Source of the DNA: Gordonia sediminis
GTDB taxonomy: Bacteria; Actinomycetota; Actinomycetes; Mycobacteriales; Mycobacteriaceae
Direction: 5' to 3'
Assembly (NCBI GenBank): GCA_004193205.1
Contig: RZUM01000007.1
Location: 124,001 to 188,000, forward strand
DNA: 64,000 nucleotides
The notes beneath the pieces were generated by a model, which saw nothing but the letters and a program-made list of their open reading frames with translations, was not told the DNA's origin and searched no databases. Within the stretch, counting starts at the first letter, position 1. Each line of letters begins with the position of its first letter. This document shows, piece by piece, positions 24,629-33,992 of this stretch. The position numbers and the translations under genes were made by a program.

Positions 24629-25807
24629 ATGTCTGCGGGTATGAGTTTCGAACTGACCGAGGATCAAGAGCTGATCCGTAAGTCGGTCGCCGAATTGGCA
24701 GGCAAGTTCGACGACCACTACTGGATGGAAAAGGACCTCGCACACGAGTTCCCGACCGAGTTCTATCAGGCCATCGCCGAGGGCGGTTGGCTCGGCATGA
24801 CGATCCCAGAGGAGTACGGCGGGCACGGCCTCGGCATCACCGAGGCGACACTTCTCCTCGAAGAGATCTCGCGGTCGGGGGGCGGTATGAACGCCGCGAC
24901 CTCGATCCACCTGTCGATCTTCGGGATGCATCCGGTCGTCGTGCACGGCACCGAGGATCTCAAGCAACGCACGCTGCCCCGGATCGCCAACGGTGACCTG
25001 CACGTGTGTTTCGGGGTCACCGAGCCAGGTGCAGGTCTGGACACGTCGCGGATCACCACCTTCGCTCGCCGTAAGGGTGATGGTTACGTCGTCAACGGCC
25101 GAAAAGTGTGGATCTCCAAGGCGATGGAGTCGGAGAAGATCCTGCTTCTCACGCGAACGACGCCGTACGACGCGGTCGAGAAGAAGACCGATGGAATGAC
25201 TCTGTTCCTCACCGACCTCGATCGCGCGCACGTCGACATCCGCCCGATCAAAAAGCTCGGCCGCAACGCGGTGACGTCGAACGAGGTTTTCATCGACGAT
25301 CTCTACGTTCCCGAAGAAGACCGGGTGGGTGAGGAGGGCAAGGGGTTCACCTACCTCCTCGACGGGCTCAATCCCGAACGCATGCTCATCGCCGCCGAAG
25401 CACTCGGCCTCGGCCGGGTCTCGCTCGATCGTGCGGTGACCTATGCCAAGCAGCGTGAGGTGTTCGGCCGGCCGATCGGCATGAACCAGGCCATCCAGTT
25501 TCCGCTGGCCGATTCGTTGGCGCACCTCGACGCCGCGGAGTTGGTGCTGCGCAAGGCGACCTGGCTCTACGATAACGGCCGCTCGTGCGGTCGTGAGGCC
25601 AACACCGCCAAATTCCTCTGCGCGGAAGCCGGTTTCAACGCCGCGGACCGAGCCGTCCAAACCCACGGCGGTATGGGTTATGCGGAGGAATACAACGTCG
25701 GGCGCTACTTCCGTGAGGCGAGGGTCATGCGGATAGCGCCGATCAGCCAGGAAATGATCCTCAACTATCTGGGATCACACACATTGGGTATGCCGAGGAG
25801 CTATTGA
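24629..25807 (+). CDS. Acyl-CoA dehydrogenase
   Basis: A 392-aa flavoenzyme with complete family blocks: GVTEPGAGLDTSRITTFA near residue 130, NGRKVWISKAM near 155, LNPERMLIAAEALG near 249 (the Glu is in the position used by isovaleryl/long-chain-type enzymes) and THGGMGYAEEYNVGRYFREAR near 350. The C-terminal IAPISQEMILNYLG replaces the usual YxGTSE block. Overall it resembles dehydrogenases for branched or terpenoid acyl-CoAs, but this is a family impression only. It is the first gene of a six-gene beta-oxidation operon; the stop overlaps the next start. Confidence 0.9.
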   Translation: MSAGMSFELTEDQELIRKSVAELAGKFDDHYWMEKDLAHEFPTEFYQAIAEGGWLGMTIPEEYGGHGLGITEATLLLEEISRSGGGMNAATSIHLSIFGMHPVVVHGTEDLKQRTLPRIANGDLHVCFGVTEPGAGLDTSRITTFARRKGDGYVVNGRKVWISKAMESEKILLLTRTTPYDAVEKKTDGMTLFLTDLDRAHVDIRPIKKLGRNAVTSNEVFIDDLYVPEEDRVGEEGKGFTYLLDGLNPERMLIAAEALGLGRVSLDRAVTYAKQREVFGRPIGMNQAIQFPLADSLAHLDAAELVLRKATWLYDNGRSCGREANTAKFLCAEAGFNAADRAVQTHGGMGYAEEYNVGRYFREARVMRIAPISQEMILNYLGSHTLGMPRSY

Positions 25808-26571
25808 TGGCCGACAACACGATGTTCGACCTGACAGGCCGCGCGGCCGTCGTCACCGGTGCAGCCGGAGGTATCGGGTCCGCGGTCGCAGCCGCACTCG
25901 CCGCCGCCGGCGCCGTGGTCCTGGTGACCGACGTCGACGAATCCGCAGCAGCGAAAGCGGCGGACCAGATCTCGCAGTCCGGTGGGAAGGCCGACAGCAT
26001 GGTCCTCGACGTGAGCGACCACGACAGCGCCGACGCCGCCATGAGCCGTGCTGCTGCACTGGGCGACGGAGCCGTCCACATCGTGGTCAACAACGCCGGC
26101 GTCACCGCACCCGCAATGTTTGCCGACACAACCAACGACAGCATGCGCCGCATGCTCGACATCCATTTGATGGGCGCGTTCAACTGCGCGCAGGCTGCTC
26201 TGCCGTACATGCCGACGGACGGCGCCGGCCGCATCATCAACGTCACGTCGTCCGCCGGGATCACGGGCACACTCGGTCAGGTGAACTACTCAGCCGCGAA
26301 GGCCGGCATCATCGGACTCACGAAATCCCTCGCCCGCGAGTTGGCACGCAAGAGCATTCTCGTCAACGCGATCGCGCCGCTCGCAGCGACGCCCATGACC
26401 GAGACGATCCGCACCGATGAGCGATTCGCGCCGACGATGCTGAACCGTATTCCTCTGCGGCGCTGGGCAGAACCATCCGAAATCGCTGGCGCGTTCGTCT
26501 TCCTCGCGTCCGATGCCGCATCGTTCATCACCGGGCAGGTGCTGCCGGTCGACGGCGGCATGGTGATGTGA
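25807..26571 (+). CDS. SDR family oxidoreductase (3-hydroxyacyl-CoA dehydrogenase-like)
   Basis: A 254-aa SDR with GAAGGIG near residue 18, NNAG near 93, catalytic YSAAK near 159 and a C-terminal VDGGMVM. All key residues are intact. The ATG at 25807 shares one base with the ACAD stop (TGATG), with GAGGAG 7 bases upstream; a TTG at 25804 is also in frame. It is likely the hydroxyacyl-CoA dehydrogenase of this operon, which otherwise has the ACAD, crotonase and thiolase steps. Confidence 0.9.
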   Translation: MADNTMFDLTGRAAVVTGAAGGIGSAVAAALAAAGAVVLVTDVDESAAAKAADQISQSGGKADSMVLDVSDHDSADAAMSRAAALGDGAVHIVVNNAGVTAPAMFADTTNDSMRRMLDIHLMGAFNCAQAALPYMPTDGAGRIINVTSSAGITGTLGQVNYSAAKAGIIGLTKSLARELARKSILVNAIAPLAATPMTETIRTDERFAPTMLNRIPLRRWAEPSEIAGAFVFLASDAASFITGQVLPVDGGMVM

Positions 26572-27827
26572 TGGGCCCGTCGCGCGGCACGACCGACGTA
26601 TCCCCCGGCACGGCACCCCGCCCCCTGGCGGGCATCACCGTGGTCGCGCTCGAGCAAGCGGTCTCGGCTCCCATGTGCACCCGGACACTCGGTGACCTCG
26701 GCGCTCGCGTCATCAAGGTGGAGAACCCGAAAGGCGGAGACTTCGCACGAAACTACGACGACGCCGTCAACGGAATGGCCGCCCATTTCGTGTGGGTCAA
26801 CCGCGGCAAGGAATCGGTAACGCTCGATCTGAAATCAACTGCAGGACTGGATATTCTGCATCAACTGCTTGACCAGGCCGACATCCTGGTGTCGAATCTC
26901 GCCCCCGGGTCGACGGCGAAGATGGGCATCACACCCCCTGATCTGGCCGACCGTCACCCCGATCTGATCGTCGTCGAGATCGACGGCTATGGGCCGGGCG
27001 GTCCATTGTCACACAAACGGGCCTACGACCTGCTCGCGCAGGCCGAATCGGGTGCCTGCGCCATCACCGGATCTCCGGGTGCACCGGCCAAACCCGGACC
27101 GCCGATGGCGGACGTCTGCTCCGGCCTGTACGCGGCCATCTCGATCCTGTCGCTCCTCGTCGCGCGCGGGCATGACGGCTCAGGAGGGGGTCGGCGGGGA
27201 GGTGCGATCGCGATCAGCCTATTCGACACCATGGCGGAACTGATGGGATACGCACTGAACTTCACGCGCTACACGGGAATCGACCAAGAACCGCGCGGCA
27301 TGGGCTCACCCGCAGTCGCGCCCTACGGCTCGTATCCCACCGCGGACGGGCAGACCGTGGTGCTCGGCACCACCAATGACCGTGAATGGCAGCGATTCTC
27401 GACCGAGATTCTGCAGCGTGCGGACCTCGCTTCCGATCCCCGGTTCCGCACCAACGCAGATCGTGTCGAACACCGCGAAGTCCTCGACGACGCCATCGGT
27501 TCCTGGTGCGCAGAGCATGACCTCGAGGAGATCCAGAAAGCTGCGGACGCCGCAGGCATCGGCAATGCCCGGTTCAACCGGCCGAGCGATGTCATCGCAC
27601 ATCCTCATCTGGCGGCCCGCGACCGATGGCGTGAGGTCGGCACACCCAACGGTCCGATCACTGCAGTGCTCCCGCCACCGGTGATCGAGGGGATCGAACC
27701 GGTCATGGGAGCCATCCCCGGGCTTGGCGAACACACCGACACCGTGCTGGCAGCGTTGGGTTTCGATTCCTCCGGGATCGACGCACTCCGCGACCAGGGT
27801 GCCGTCGGACCGGCCTTCGAACGATGA
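26568..27827 (+). CDS. Class III CoA-transferase (CaiB/BaiF family)
   Basis: A 419-aa protein (418 if the ATG at 26571 is used instead of the GTG at 26568). RPLAGITVVALEQAVSAPMCTR near residue 20 and VNRGKESVTLDLKS near 82 are family motifs. The catalytic Asp lies in PMADVCSGLYAA near 180. It would move CoA between acyl-CoA and a free acid, activating a pathway acid without ATP. It is coupled by overlap to both the SDR and the crotonase. Confidence 0.92.
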   Translation: MMGPSRGTTDVSPGTAPRPLAGITVVALEQAVSAPMCTRTLGDLGARVIKVENPKGGDFARNYDDAVNGMAAHFVWVNRGKESVTLDLKSTAGLDILHQLLDQADILVSNLAPGSTAKMGITPPDLADRHPDLIVVEIDGYGPGGPLSHKRAYDLLAQAESGACAITGSPGAPAKPGPPMADVCSGLYAAISILSLLVARGHDGSGGGRRGGAIAISLFDTMAELMGYALNFTRYTGIDQEPRGMGSPAVAPYGSYPTADGQTVVLGTTNDREWQRFSTEILQRADLASDPRFRTNADRVEHREVLDDAIGSWCAEHDLEEIQKAADAAGIGNARFNRPSDVIAHPHLAARDRWREVGTPNGPITAVLPPPVIEGIEPVMGAIPGLGEHTDTVLAALGFDSSGIDALRDQGAVGPAFER

Positions 27828-28654
27828 CCGCGACCATCGGCTGCGACAGCGTCCTCGTCGACGACGAAGCCGGTGTCCGCACCGTCACGCTCAGTCGTCC
27901 GGCCCGAAAGAATGCGCTCGACTGGCCGGCCTGGTGTGCATTGCGCGACGTGCTGGAGGACACGGCCCGCAACTCCGATGCGCGCGCACTGATCCTGACC
28001 GGGGCGGGCGGATCGTTCTGTGCCGGTGCCGACATCTCGAAGCCGGACCCGCGTCACCCCACCGCCAAGATGCGCATCCTCGCCGACGTCGCCATGGCGC
28101 TGCACGATCTGGCGATCCCGACCATTGCGAAGGTGTCCGGTGTCGCGGTCGGAGCGGGATGGAACCTCGCGCTCGGCTGTGATCTCGTGGTCGCAACACC
28201 GGATGCCCGGTTCTCGCAGATCTTTTCGCGCCGCGGATTGTCGATGGATCTCGGGGGATCGTGGTTGCTGCCCAAGCTGGTCGGGCTACAGCAGGCGAAA
28301 CGTTTGTCGCTCTTCGCGGAGATGATTGACGCAGCCGAGGCCCACGCCTTGGGTCTGGTCACCTGGGTCGTGCCCGCGGACGAGATCGACGCGTTCACGA
28401 CGCAGCGGGCACGGCGCCTGGCCGACGGTCCGCCGATCGCGCTGGCCCAGATCAAGACATTGCTGAACGAGGCGGCCTCCGCAACGCTGCGGGATGCGCT
28501 CGCCGCCGAATCACGTGCACAGGTGGCCAATTTCGGTACCGAGGACGTCGGCGTCGCGTATGCGGCCTTTGCCCAGAAGAAGGACCCGGTGTTCACCGGT
28601 CGGTGGGCTGTCCCACCACCGGGAGCACACGGGGACGACACCAGAACGGAGTAG
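27824..28654 (+). CDS. Enoyl-CoA hydratase/isomerase family protein
   Basis: A 276-aa crotonase. Oxyanion loops: GSFCAGADIS near residue 65 and the AVGAGWNLALGCDL segment near 108. Asn replaces the first catalytic Glu, and the second position is within FSRRGLSMDLGGSW, a pattern shared with PaaG/PaaB-type isomerase-hydratases, so isomerisation is possible. It starts with an ATGA overlap on the CoA-transferase gene. It probably hydrates or isomerises the enoyl-CoA made by the operon's dehydrogenases. Confidence 0.9.
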   Translation: MTATIGCDSVLVDDEAGVRTVTLSRPARKNALDWPAWCALRDVLEDTARNSDARALILTGAGGSFCAGADISKPDPRHPTAKMRILADVAMALHDLAIPTIAKVSGVAVGAGWNLALGCDLVVATPDARFSQIFSRRGLSMDLGGSWLLPKLVGLQQAKRLSLFAEMIDAAEAHALGLVTWVVPADEIDAFTTQRARRLADGPPIALAQIKTLLNEAASATLRDALAAESRAQVANFGTEDVGVAYAAFAQKKDPVFTGRWAVPPPGAHGDDTRTE

Positions 28655-28659
28655 TGACC

Positions 28660-29805
28660 ATGCGTGAAGTCGTGATCGCCGGAGCAGTACGCACGCCGGT
28701 GGGCAAGCGGAACGGCGGACTGTCGCAGATTCATGCGGCCGACCTGTCCGGGATCGTGCTGACCGAACTCGCCCGGCGTACCGGCCTCGATCCCGAGGTC
28801 GTCGACGACGTCATCTGGGGATGTGTCTCCCAGGTCGGTGACCAGTCCAGCAACATCGGCCGCTACTCGGTGCTGGCTGCCGGTTGGCCGGAGGCGATTC
28901 CTGGCACGACGATCAATCGGGCCTGCGGATCCAGCCAGCAGGCTCTGGATTTCGCCGCCCAGGCGGTGATGTCGGGACAGCAGGATGTCGTCGTCGCCGG
29001 GGGCGTCGAGGTGATGAGCCGTGTTCCACTGGGGTCCGCGCGTGCCTCCGGCATGCCCTACGGCCCGAAAGTGCTGGCACGCTACGAGGATTTCGGATTC
29101 AACCAGGGCATCTCCGCTGAGCTCATCGCCGAAAAGTGGGGACTGACCAGGACCACCCTCGACGAGTTCTCGGTCCGCTCACATGAACTGGCGGCCGCGG
29201 CGATCGACCGAGGTGCGTTCAGGGAACAGATCGTTCCCATCGGCACCGAATCCGGCACGATCGCGGTCGACGAGGGCGTGCGCCGCGGGTCCACCGTCGA
29301 CAAGCTCGCCGGACTCAAACCGGCCTTCCGTGATGATGGCGCCATCCACGCGGGCAACTCGTCCCAGATCTCCGACGGAGCAGCGGCGTTGCTGGTGACC
29401 ACGGCCGAGCGCGCCCGCGATCTGGGTTTGCGCCCGATGGCACGGTATGTCGCGGGTGCCGTCACGGGCGCCGATCCCGTGCTGATGCTGACGGGTCCGA
29501 TTCCGGCGACCGAGAAGGTGCTGGCGAAGGCCGGTGTGGGGATCGGCGACGTGGGCGCCTTCGAGGTGAACGAGGCGTTCGCGTCGGTCCCGCTGGCCTG
29601 GCTGGCCGAAACCGGTGCCGACCCGGAACGAGTGAACCCCGTCGGCGGAGCCATCGCTCTCGGGCACCCGCTCGGCGGTTCCGGGGCCATCCTGATGACC
29701 AGGATTCTGTATCACATGCAGGACAACGGGATTCGGTACGGACTACAGACCATGTGCGAGGGTGGCGGTACCGCCAACGCAACCCTCGTCGAACTGATCG
29801 GCTGA
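28660..29805 (+). CDS. Acetyl-CoA C-acyltransferase (thiolase)
   Basis: A 381-aa degradative thiolase with all catalytic positions: Cys in NRACGSSQQAL near residue 89, NEAFAS near 308, His in ALGHPLGGSG near 339 and Cys in MCEGGGTA near 370. The ATG at 28660 follows a GGAGTAGTG tract; the upstream frame from 28603 is read-through of the crotonase end. It would perform the thiolytic step of this operon. Confidence 0.93.
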   Translation: MREVVIAGAVRTPVGKRNGGLSQIHAADLSGIVLTELARRTGLDPEVVDDVIWGCVSQVGDQSSNIGRYSVLAAGWPEAIPGTTINRACGSSQQALDFAAQAVMSGQQDVVVAGGVEVMSRVPLGSARASGMPYGPKVLARYEDFGFNQGISAELIAEKWGLTRTTLDEFSVRSHELAAAAIDRGAFREQIVPIGTESGTIAVDEGVRRGSTVDKLAGLKPAFRDDGAIHAGNSSQISDGAAALLVTTAERARDLGLRPMARYVAGAVTGADPVLMLTGPIPATEKVLAKAGVGIGDVGAFEVNEAFASVPLAWLAETGADPERVNPVGGAIALGHPLGGSGAILMTRILYHMQDNGIRYGLQTMCEGGGTANATLVELIG

Positions 29806-29817
29806 GAGGGGACAAGT

Positions 29818-30966
29818 ATGCGACGCGGGATTTACAGCGACGATCACGAGGCCTTCCGGCTGCTCGTCCGCGACTTCATCGCCAAGGAGGTCGTCGGCGA
29901 CTACCCGAAGTGGGAGAAGGCCGGTCAGATGCCGCGGGAGGTGTTCGCGCGTCTCGGTGAAATCGGCGTCACCGGGATGGCGATCCCGGAGCAGTACGGT
30001 GGTGCCGGGCAGGAGGACTTCCGCTACAACGTCATCCTGCAGGAGGAAGCGGCCCGTGCGCTCGTCACGCTGTCCACGGTGCGCACTCAGCTCGACGTGA
30101 TCCTGCCGTACTTCCTGCGCTACGCCAATGATGAACAACGGGACCGATGGTTTCCCGGACTGGCCCAGGGCTCACTCCTGACGGCCGTCGCCATGACCGA
30201 ACCGGGCACCGGTTCCGACCTCGCCGGCGTGACCACCACCGCGGTCCTCGACGGGGACCACTACATCCTCAACGGCGCGAAGACGTTCATCACGGGTGGT
30301 CTCCTCGCCGATCTGGTCGTCGTCGTCGCCAGGACCTCAACCGACCCGGAGAACCGGCGTGCGGGGCTGAGTCTGCTCGTCGTCGAAGACGGCATGGACG
30401 GGTTCGAACGGGGCCGGGTGCTCGACAAGATGGGCTGCAAGGTGCAGGACACCGTGGAGCTGTCGTTCACCGATGTGCGGGTTCCGATCTCGAATCTGTT
30501 GGGGGAAGAGGGGTCTGCGTTCGGGTACCTGGGCAGCAACCTGCCGCAGGAGCGGATGACCGTCGCGGCCGGATCGGTCGCGCAGGCGCGAGCAGCGCTG
30601 ACGACGACGATCGAGTATGTCAAGGAGCGCAAGGCCTTCGGCAAGCCCGTTTCCGGCTTCCAGAACACCAAGTTCGAGCTGGCGGCCATCTCGTCGGAAG
30701 TCGAGGCCGCGCAGGCGATGCTCGACAGTGCGGTACTCGACCTGGTCGACGGGGACCTCTCCGCGCCCGACGCCGCGCGGGTGAAACTCTTCTGCACGGA
30801 GATGCAGGCACGCGCCGTCGACCGGTGCCTGCAGTTGTTCGGCGGCTACGGATACATGATGGAGTACCCGATTGCACGTCTCTACACCGATGCCCGGGTT
30901 GCTCGGATCTATGCGGGTACGAGCGAGGTGATGAAGTCGATCATCGCGAAGTCACTTGGGCTGTGA
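29818..30966 (+). CDS. Acyl-CoA dehydrogenase
   Basis: A 382-aa ACAD with MTEPGTGSDLAGV near residue 127, NGAKTFITGG near 152, GGYGYMMEYPIARLYTDAR near 342 and IYAGTSEVMKSIIAKSLGL at the C-terminus. Ala occupies the medium-chain catalytic Glu position (YxGTSE reads YAGTSE), while Glu in NLPQERM near 240 fits the isovaleryl/long-chain-type base. The start at ATG 29818 has GAGAGGGGA upstream. It is the last gene of the six-gene operon, giving the operon two different dehydrogenases, presumably for successive cycles. Confidence 0.92.
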   Translation: MRRGIYSDDHEAFRLLVRDFIAKEVVGDYPKWEKAGQMPREVFARLGEIGVTGMAIPEQYGGAGQEDFRYNVILQEEAARALVTLSTVRTQLDVILPYFLRYANDEQRDRWFPGLAQGSLLTAVAMTEPGTGSDLAGVTTTAVLDGDHYILNGAKTFITGGLLADLVVVVARTSTDPENRRAGLSLLVVEDGMDGFERGRVLDKMGCKVQDTVELSFTDVRVPISNLLGEEGSAFGYLGSNLPQERMTVAAGSVAQARAALTTTIEYVKERKAFGKPVSGFQNTKFELAAISSEVEAAQAMLDSAVLDLVDGDLSAPDAARVKLFCTEMQARAVDRCLQLFGGYGYMMEYPIARLYTDARVARIYAGTSEVMKSIIAKSLGL

Positions 30967-30976
30967 GTCGTGGACC

Positions 30977-31012
30977 GATACCCCGTCACCAGTGTGCTGG
31001 TGACGGGGTATC
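30977..31012. terminator. Strong bidirectional terminator hairpin
   Basis: A perfect 16-bp stem (30977-30992 with 30997-31012) and TGTG loop between convergent genes. Its right part encodes the last codons of the minus-strand NTF2-like gene, whose stop is at 30986-30988. Confidence 0.8.
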
Positions 31013-31561
31013 GATGGTCAATGGCCGTTGGTAGGAGAGGTCACTGCGGTCTCGGGTGCCCATGGGAAACTCCTGCTCGGCGAAGAACGGTGACTGCAGA
31101 ACCCGGGCGTCGGCGACGAACATTCCTTCCACAGTTGATCGACGCACGGCGATCTGCCACCTTCCGTCGCGCCGCTCGAGCCGATCGATGTAGCGTCCCG
31201 AGATCAGTTGTGCGGTTCTGCCATCGAGGCCGATCAGGATGACGATTACGTAACTCTCGGCATGGGCGATATCGCCGTCGATCTCGCAGGTGTGCGTGGT
31301 GATGTTGTGGGTGTGGAGCCGTGATGTCGCGGCGTGTGACCTGTTGGCCCACAAGGCATATTCGGGGCCGGGATTCACCGTCTTGCCGTGTTCGTCGACA
31401 CCGTCGGTCTGGTATGCGGCGGTGATCAGATCGACGTCGTGCCGGTCACAGCCACGGGCGTGTTGGGAAATGCAATCGAGAATCGATGTCCGGTCCATCA
31501 GGTACCGGACATCACGTTGCAACGCAGTCAGATCGTCGTCGGTCATCGGTGATCGTCGCAT
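30986..31561 (-). CDS. SnoaL/NTF2-like protein
   Basis: A 191-aa protein of the SnoaL_4/NTF2-like type: RDVRYLMDRTSILDCISQHARGCDRHD near residue 16, then AAYQTDGV and a beta-barrel ending in DGRWQIAVRRSTVEGMFVADA. Such proteins act as small hydratases or isomerases, or as companion subunits. The start at 31561 shares one base with the stop of the SDR upstream; an internal ATG five codons later is possible. Its 3' end forms part of a terminator hairpin. Reaction unknown. Confidence 0.78.
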   Translation of the reverse strand: MRRSPMTDDDLTALQRDVRYLMDRTSILDCISQHARGCDRHDVDLITAAYQTDGVDEHGKTVNPGPEYALWANRSHAATSRLHTHNITTHTCEIDGDIAHAESYVIVILIGLDGRTAQLISGRYIDRLERRDGRWQIAVRRSTVEGMFVADARVLQSPFFAEQEFPMGTRDRSDLSYQRPLTIDTPSPAHW

Positions 31562-32157
31562 CAGACGCCGGCGGCCATGCCGCCGGTGACTCGGAGTGTC
31601 TCGCCGGTGATGAACCGTGCGTTGGGCGAGGTGAGGAACAGCTCCCGCTTGGACGTGCCGTAGGCAGTCCCTCCCAGATGTGCGGCAGCGGACGAGATGT
31701 TGATGACGCTGGCGTTCGGGTTCAGGAATGGTCGCGCGGCAAGAGTTGTCGTCACCACACCCATCACATTCACTTCGAACAGGCGACGAGTCTTGGCGAC
31801 GCCCAGATGTGTGATCGATTGTGAATACTCGTCGCTGTGCAAGCCGGCATTGTTGATCAGGATGTCGATACCGCCACGCTCTTCGGCCACCGCGGACATC
31901 ACGGTCGTCATGCGGTCCTCATCGGTGACATCCGCTACGTATGGCGTGACGCGTGCGCTGGATGCTGTTGTGCTCGTGTCTGTTTGACCGTCGGTGCCGA
32001 ACTGCAGATCCACCAGGACCACGTGAGCCCCGCGGTCGTACAGCGCCCGGCCGAAAGCGTGGCCGAATCCGCGGGCCCCTCCGGTGATGACTGCGGTCTT
32101 CCCGGTGTAGTCGCTCGACAATTGGTTCGGTGCGGCGGTCGTAGCCTCTGCTGTCAC
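31561..32157 (-). CDS. SDR family protein with internal deletion, possibly non-functional
   Basis: A 198-aa SDR, about 50 residues shorter than normal. The cofactor motif GGARGFG, NNAG and YGTSK are present. Directly after YGTSK the sequence continues with RELFLTSPNARFITGETLRVTGG, which is normally found some 50 residues later. The segment carrying the helix after the active site and the substrate loop is missing in frame. Part of the helix before it also looks abbreviated. The GTG start at 32157 has AAAGGA upstream. It is either a decaying gene or a minimal SDR. It is coupled to the NTF2-like gene. Confidence 0.75.
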   Translation of the reverse strand: MTAEATTAAPNQLSSDYTGKTAVITGGARGFGHAFGRALYDRGAHVVLVDLQFGTDGQTDTSTTASSARVTPYVADVTDEDRMTTVMSAVAEERGGIDILINNAGLHSDEYSQSITHLGVAKTRRLFEVNVMGVVTTTLAARPFLNPNASVINISSAAAHLGGTAYGTSKRELFLTSPNARFITGETLRVTGGMAAGV

Positions 32158-32175
32158 CTTCTGATCCTTTGCGTG

Positions 32176-33108
32176 TCAGTGTGTTCGGGCCAGTTCGCGG
32201 AGCAGCGAGCGGGTGCGTTCCAGTGACTTCTGGCGCTGGCCCCGATCCTCGCCGACGGCGACCGGCTGGGCCCAGATGTCGGTCGCGCCGGCGTCGAGAA
32301 GCATGTGCAGCTGGTCGGCGACTGCCGCCTCGTCTCCGACGACGGCGACATCGTCAGCGTTCGAGCCGCCACCGGCTCGAATGATCCTCTGGTAGTTGGC
32401 CATTCCCGCATAGCCCACCGCGGTCGCCGCGACCGCAGACCGTGCCTCGTCGATTTTCTCGTGGACCGCCACGGGGAGTCCGGCGACGACGCGGGGACGC
32501 GGACGCCCAGCGTCGGCGTCGGCGTCGGCGCGCAGGCCTGGAACGATCCGTGTCGCAATTGCCTGATGCGAGGCCATCCACAGGATGACGCCGTCGGCGA
32601 ATTGTCCGGCGATCCTGAGCATTCGTGGCGACATCGCCGAGAGCAGCAGTGGAACTCGATGTACAGGGGGAGTCGTGCGCCCTGCGGTGTGTGCGCTCCA
32701 GTCGGTGCCGTCGACATGGACATCTTCTCCGCGGAGTAGTGCGCTCACTATCGCCAGGTACTCCGCGGTGTTCCGGGCGGGGTGGTCGTACGACAGTCCG
32801 AACACGCCACGAGTCACCGATTCATGCGACGGTCCGAGGCCGAGTGTGAGGCCCGCTCGGCCCATTGCACTGGATGCGGCGATGACCCGGTTGGCCTGCA
32901 GGATCGGATGGCATGGGTATGTCTGTAAGACGGCTGTGCCCAACTCGATCGATGTCGTCTCTCGGCCTGCTATGGCCATCGCGACCAGCGGATCGGCGCC
33001 GGCGCCGCTGGAGTACCAGAGCGCGCTGAAGCCGTCGTCCTCTGCCTTTGTCGCGTGACGGATGACCTCGTCCACGGTCGAGCCGTAGCCCGTCAGTCCT
33101 ATCCGCAT
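32176..33108 (-). CDS. LLM class flavin-dependent oxidoreductase
   Basis: A 310-aa luciferase-like TIM-barrel protein, in actinobacteria usually F420- or FMN-dependent. MRIGLTGYG opens the barrel, ELGTAVLQTYPCHPILQANRV is near residue 55, LGLGPSHESVTRGVFG near 89 and the late GDEAAVADQLHMLLDAGATD near 262. A short Ala-Asp repeat (ADADADA) sits near residue 195. It is the first gene of a three-gene minus operon and diverges from a TetR gene. An inverted repeat in the shared gap probably controls both. It would be a monooxygenase or dehydrogenase on a ketone or alcohol. Confidence 0.88.
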   Translation of the reverse strand: MRIGLTGYGSTVDEVIRHATKAEDDGFSALWYSSGAGADPLVAMAIAGRETTSIELGTAVLQTYPCHPILQANRVIAASSAMGRAGLTLGLGPSHESVTRGVFGLSYDHPARNTAEYLAIVSALLRGEDVHVDGTDWSAHTAGRTTPPVHRVPLLLSAMSPRMLRIAGQFADGVILWMASHQAIATRIVPGLRADADADAGRPRPRVVAGLPVAVHEKIDEARSAVAATAVGYAGMANYQRIIRAGGGSNADDVAVVGDEAAVADQLHMLLDAGATDIWAQPVAVGEDRGQRQKSLERTRSLLRELARTH

Positions 33109-33278
33109 GCCGTGCCTCCCAGACCTTGGCGATCGCCGTCCCCGTCACAGGAACGTACCGGGTGGAAACACAATTGTCGATGGATGAGTACGGCGTTCTT
33201 GCCGGTATCAATTCGGTTTCCCAGCGAGTGGAACATGACACTCAACGGTGACGAATGAGACCCTTGTCACAGTCGGCA

Positions 33279-33310
33279 AACCTACCTACTATGTGTTCAC
33301 TAGGTTGGTT
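33279..33310. promoter_or_regulatory. Inverted repeat, probable operator of the TetR at 33369
   Basis: AACCTACCTA (33279-33288) and TAGGTTGGTT (33301-33310) are inverted copies matching at 9 of 10 positions around a 12-bp spacer. It lies between divergent LLM oxidoreductase and TetR genes, unlike the GAGAA-type operators elsewhere, so it is likely a local control circuit. Confidence 0.6.
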
Positions 33311-33368
33311 CGGACAGCCCCGAACAAGCAGTGACAGCACGTGTAGTGGCAAGAGGTTGTGAATTCTG

Positions 33369-33992
33369 GTGACTGGACCGCGTCCGTACGAAGCGCTTCT
33401 CGCCAAGGGGGAGGAGCGTAAGCAACGCATCCTGGAGGTGGCGCAGCGCCTGCTCGCCCGGAACGGATGGCGTGCGACGACCGTGGCCCAGATCGCGGCG
33501 GAGGCGGGCGTGACGCCCGCAGGCCTCCTGCATCATTTCGAGTCGAAGGCGCAGTTGCTCCACGCGGTGTTGGCGCTCCGCGACGCCGACGACGACGCAC
33601 ACGCGGATCGTCAGGGCGACATCATCGAGCAACTCGAGAATGTCGCCCTGCGATTCGAACGGTCGCCGGAGCGGGTACGGATGTTCACCGTGCTGCAGGC
33701 AGAGAACCTGGAGCCGGACGCCCCGCTGCACGACCGATTGCTGTTCCGCTACCACGCGTCCGTGGAGACCGTTGCCGAGGGTATTCGGCGAGGTCAACAC
33801 GAGGGGCGCTTCCGGTCTGACCTGGACGCGGCCGGCAAGGCCGTGGAAATCATCGCCTTCATCAATGGAATGGAAACCTCATGGCTGCTCGATCCATCAA
33901 TTCCACTGGTACCCGTGTTTCGGGAGTACGTGAGATCTCTCGAGCGCGATCTGACGCGCGACGTCGTCCCCTGCGCTACCGCCTCGCCGTGA
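33369..33992 (+). CDS. TetR/AcrR family transcriptional regulator
   Basis: A 207-aa regulator. The N-terminal HTH is in TTVAQIAAEAGVTPAGLLHHF (about residues 36-56), and the C-terminal domain is TetR_C-like (SWLLDPSIPLVPVFREYVRSLERDL near the end). The start is GTG at 33369, with no strong Shine-Dalgarno; an alternative further in would damage the HTH. Its stop overlaps the next gene (GTGA). It probably controls the divergent LLM/SDR/NTF2 operon and itself through the inverted repeat at 33279-33310. Confidence 0.88.
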   Translation: MTGPRPYEALLAKGEERKQRILEVAQRLLARNGWRATTVAQIAAEAGVTPAGLLHHFESKAQLLHAVLALRDADDDAHADRQGDIIEQLENVALRFERSPERVRMFTVLQAENLEPDAPLHDRLLFRYHASVETVAEGIRRGQHEGRFRSDLDAAGKAVEIIAFINGMETSWLLDPSIPLVPVFREYVRSLERDLTRDVVPCATASP

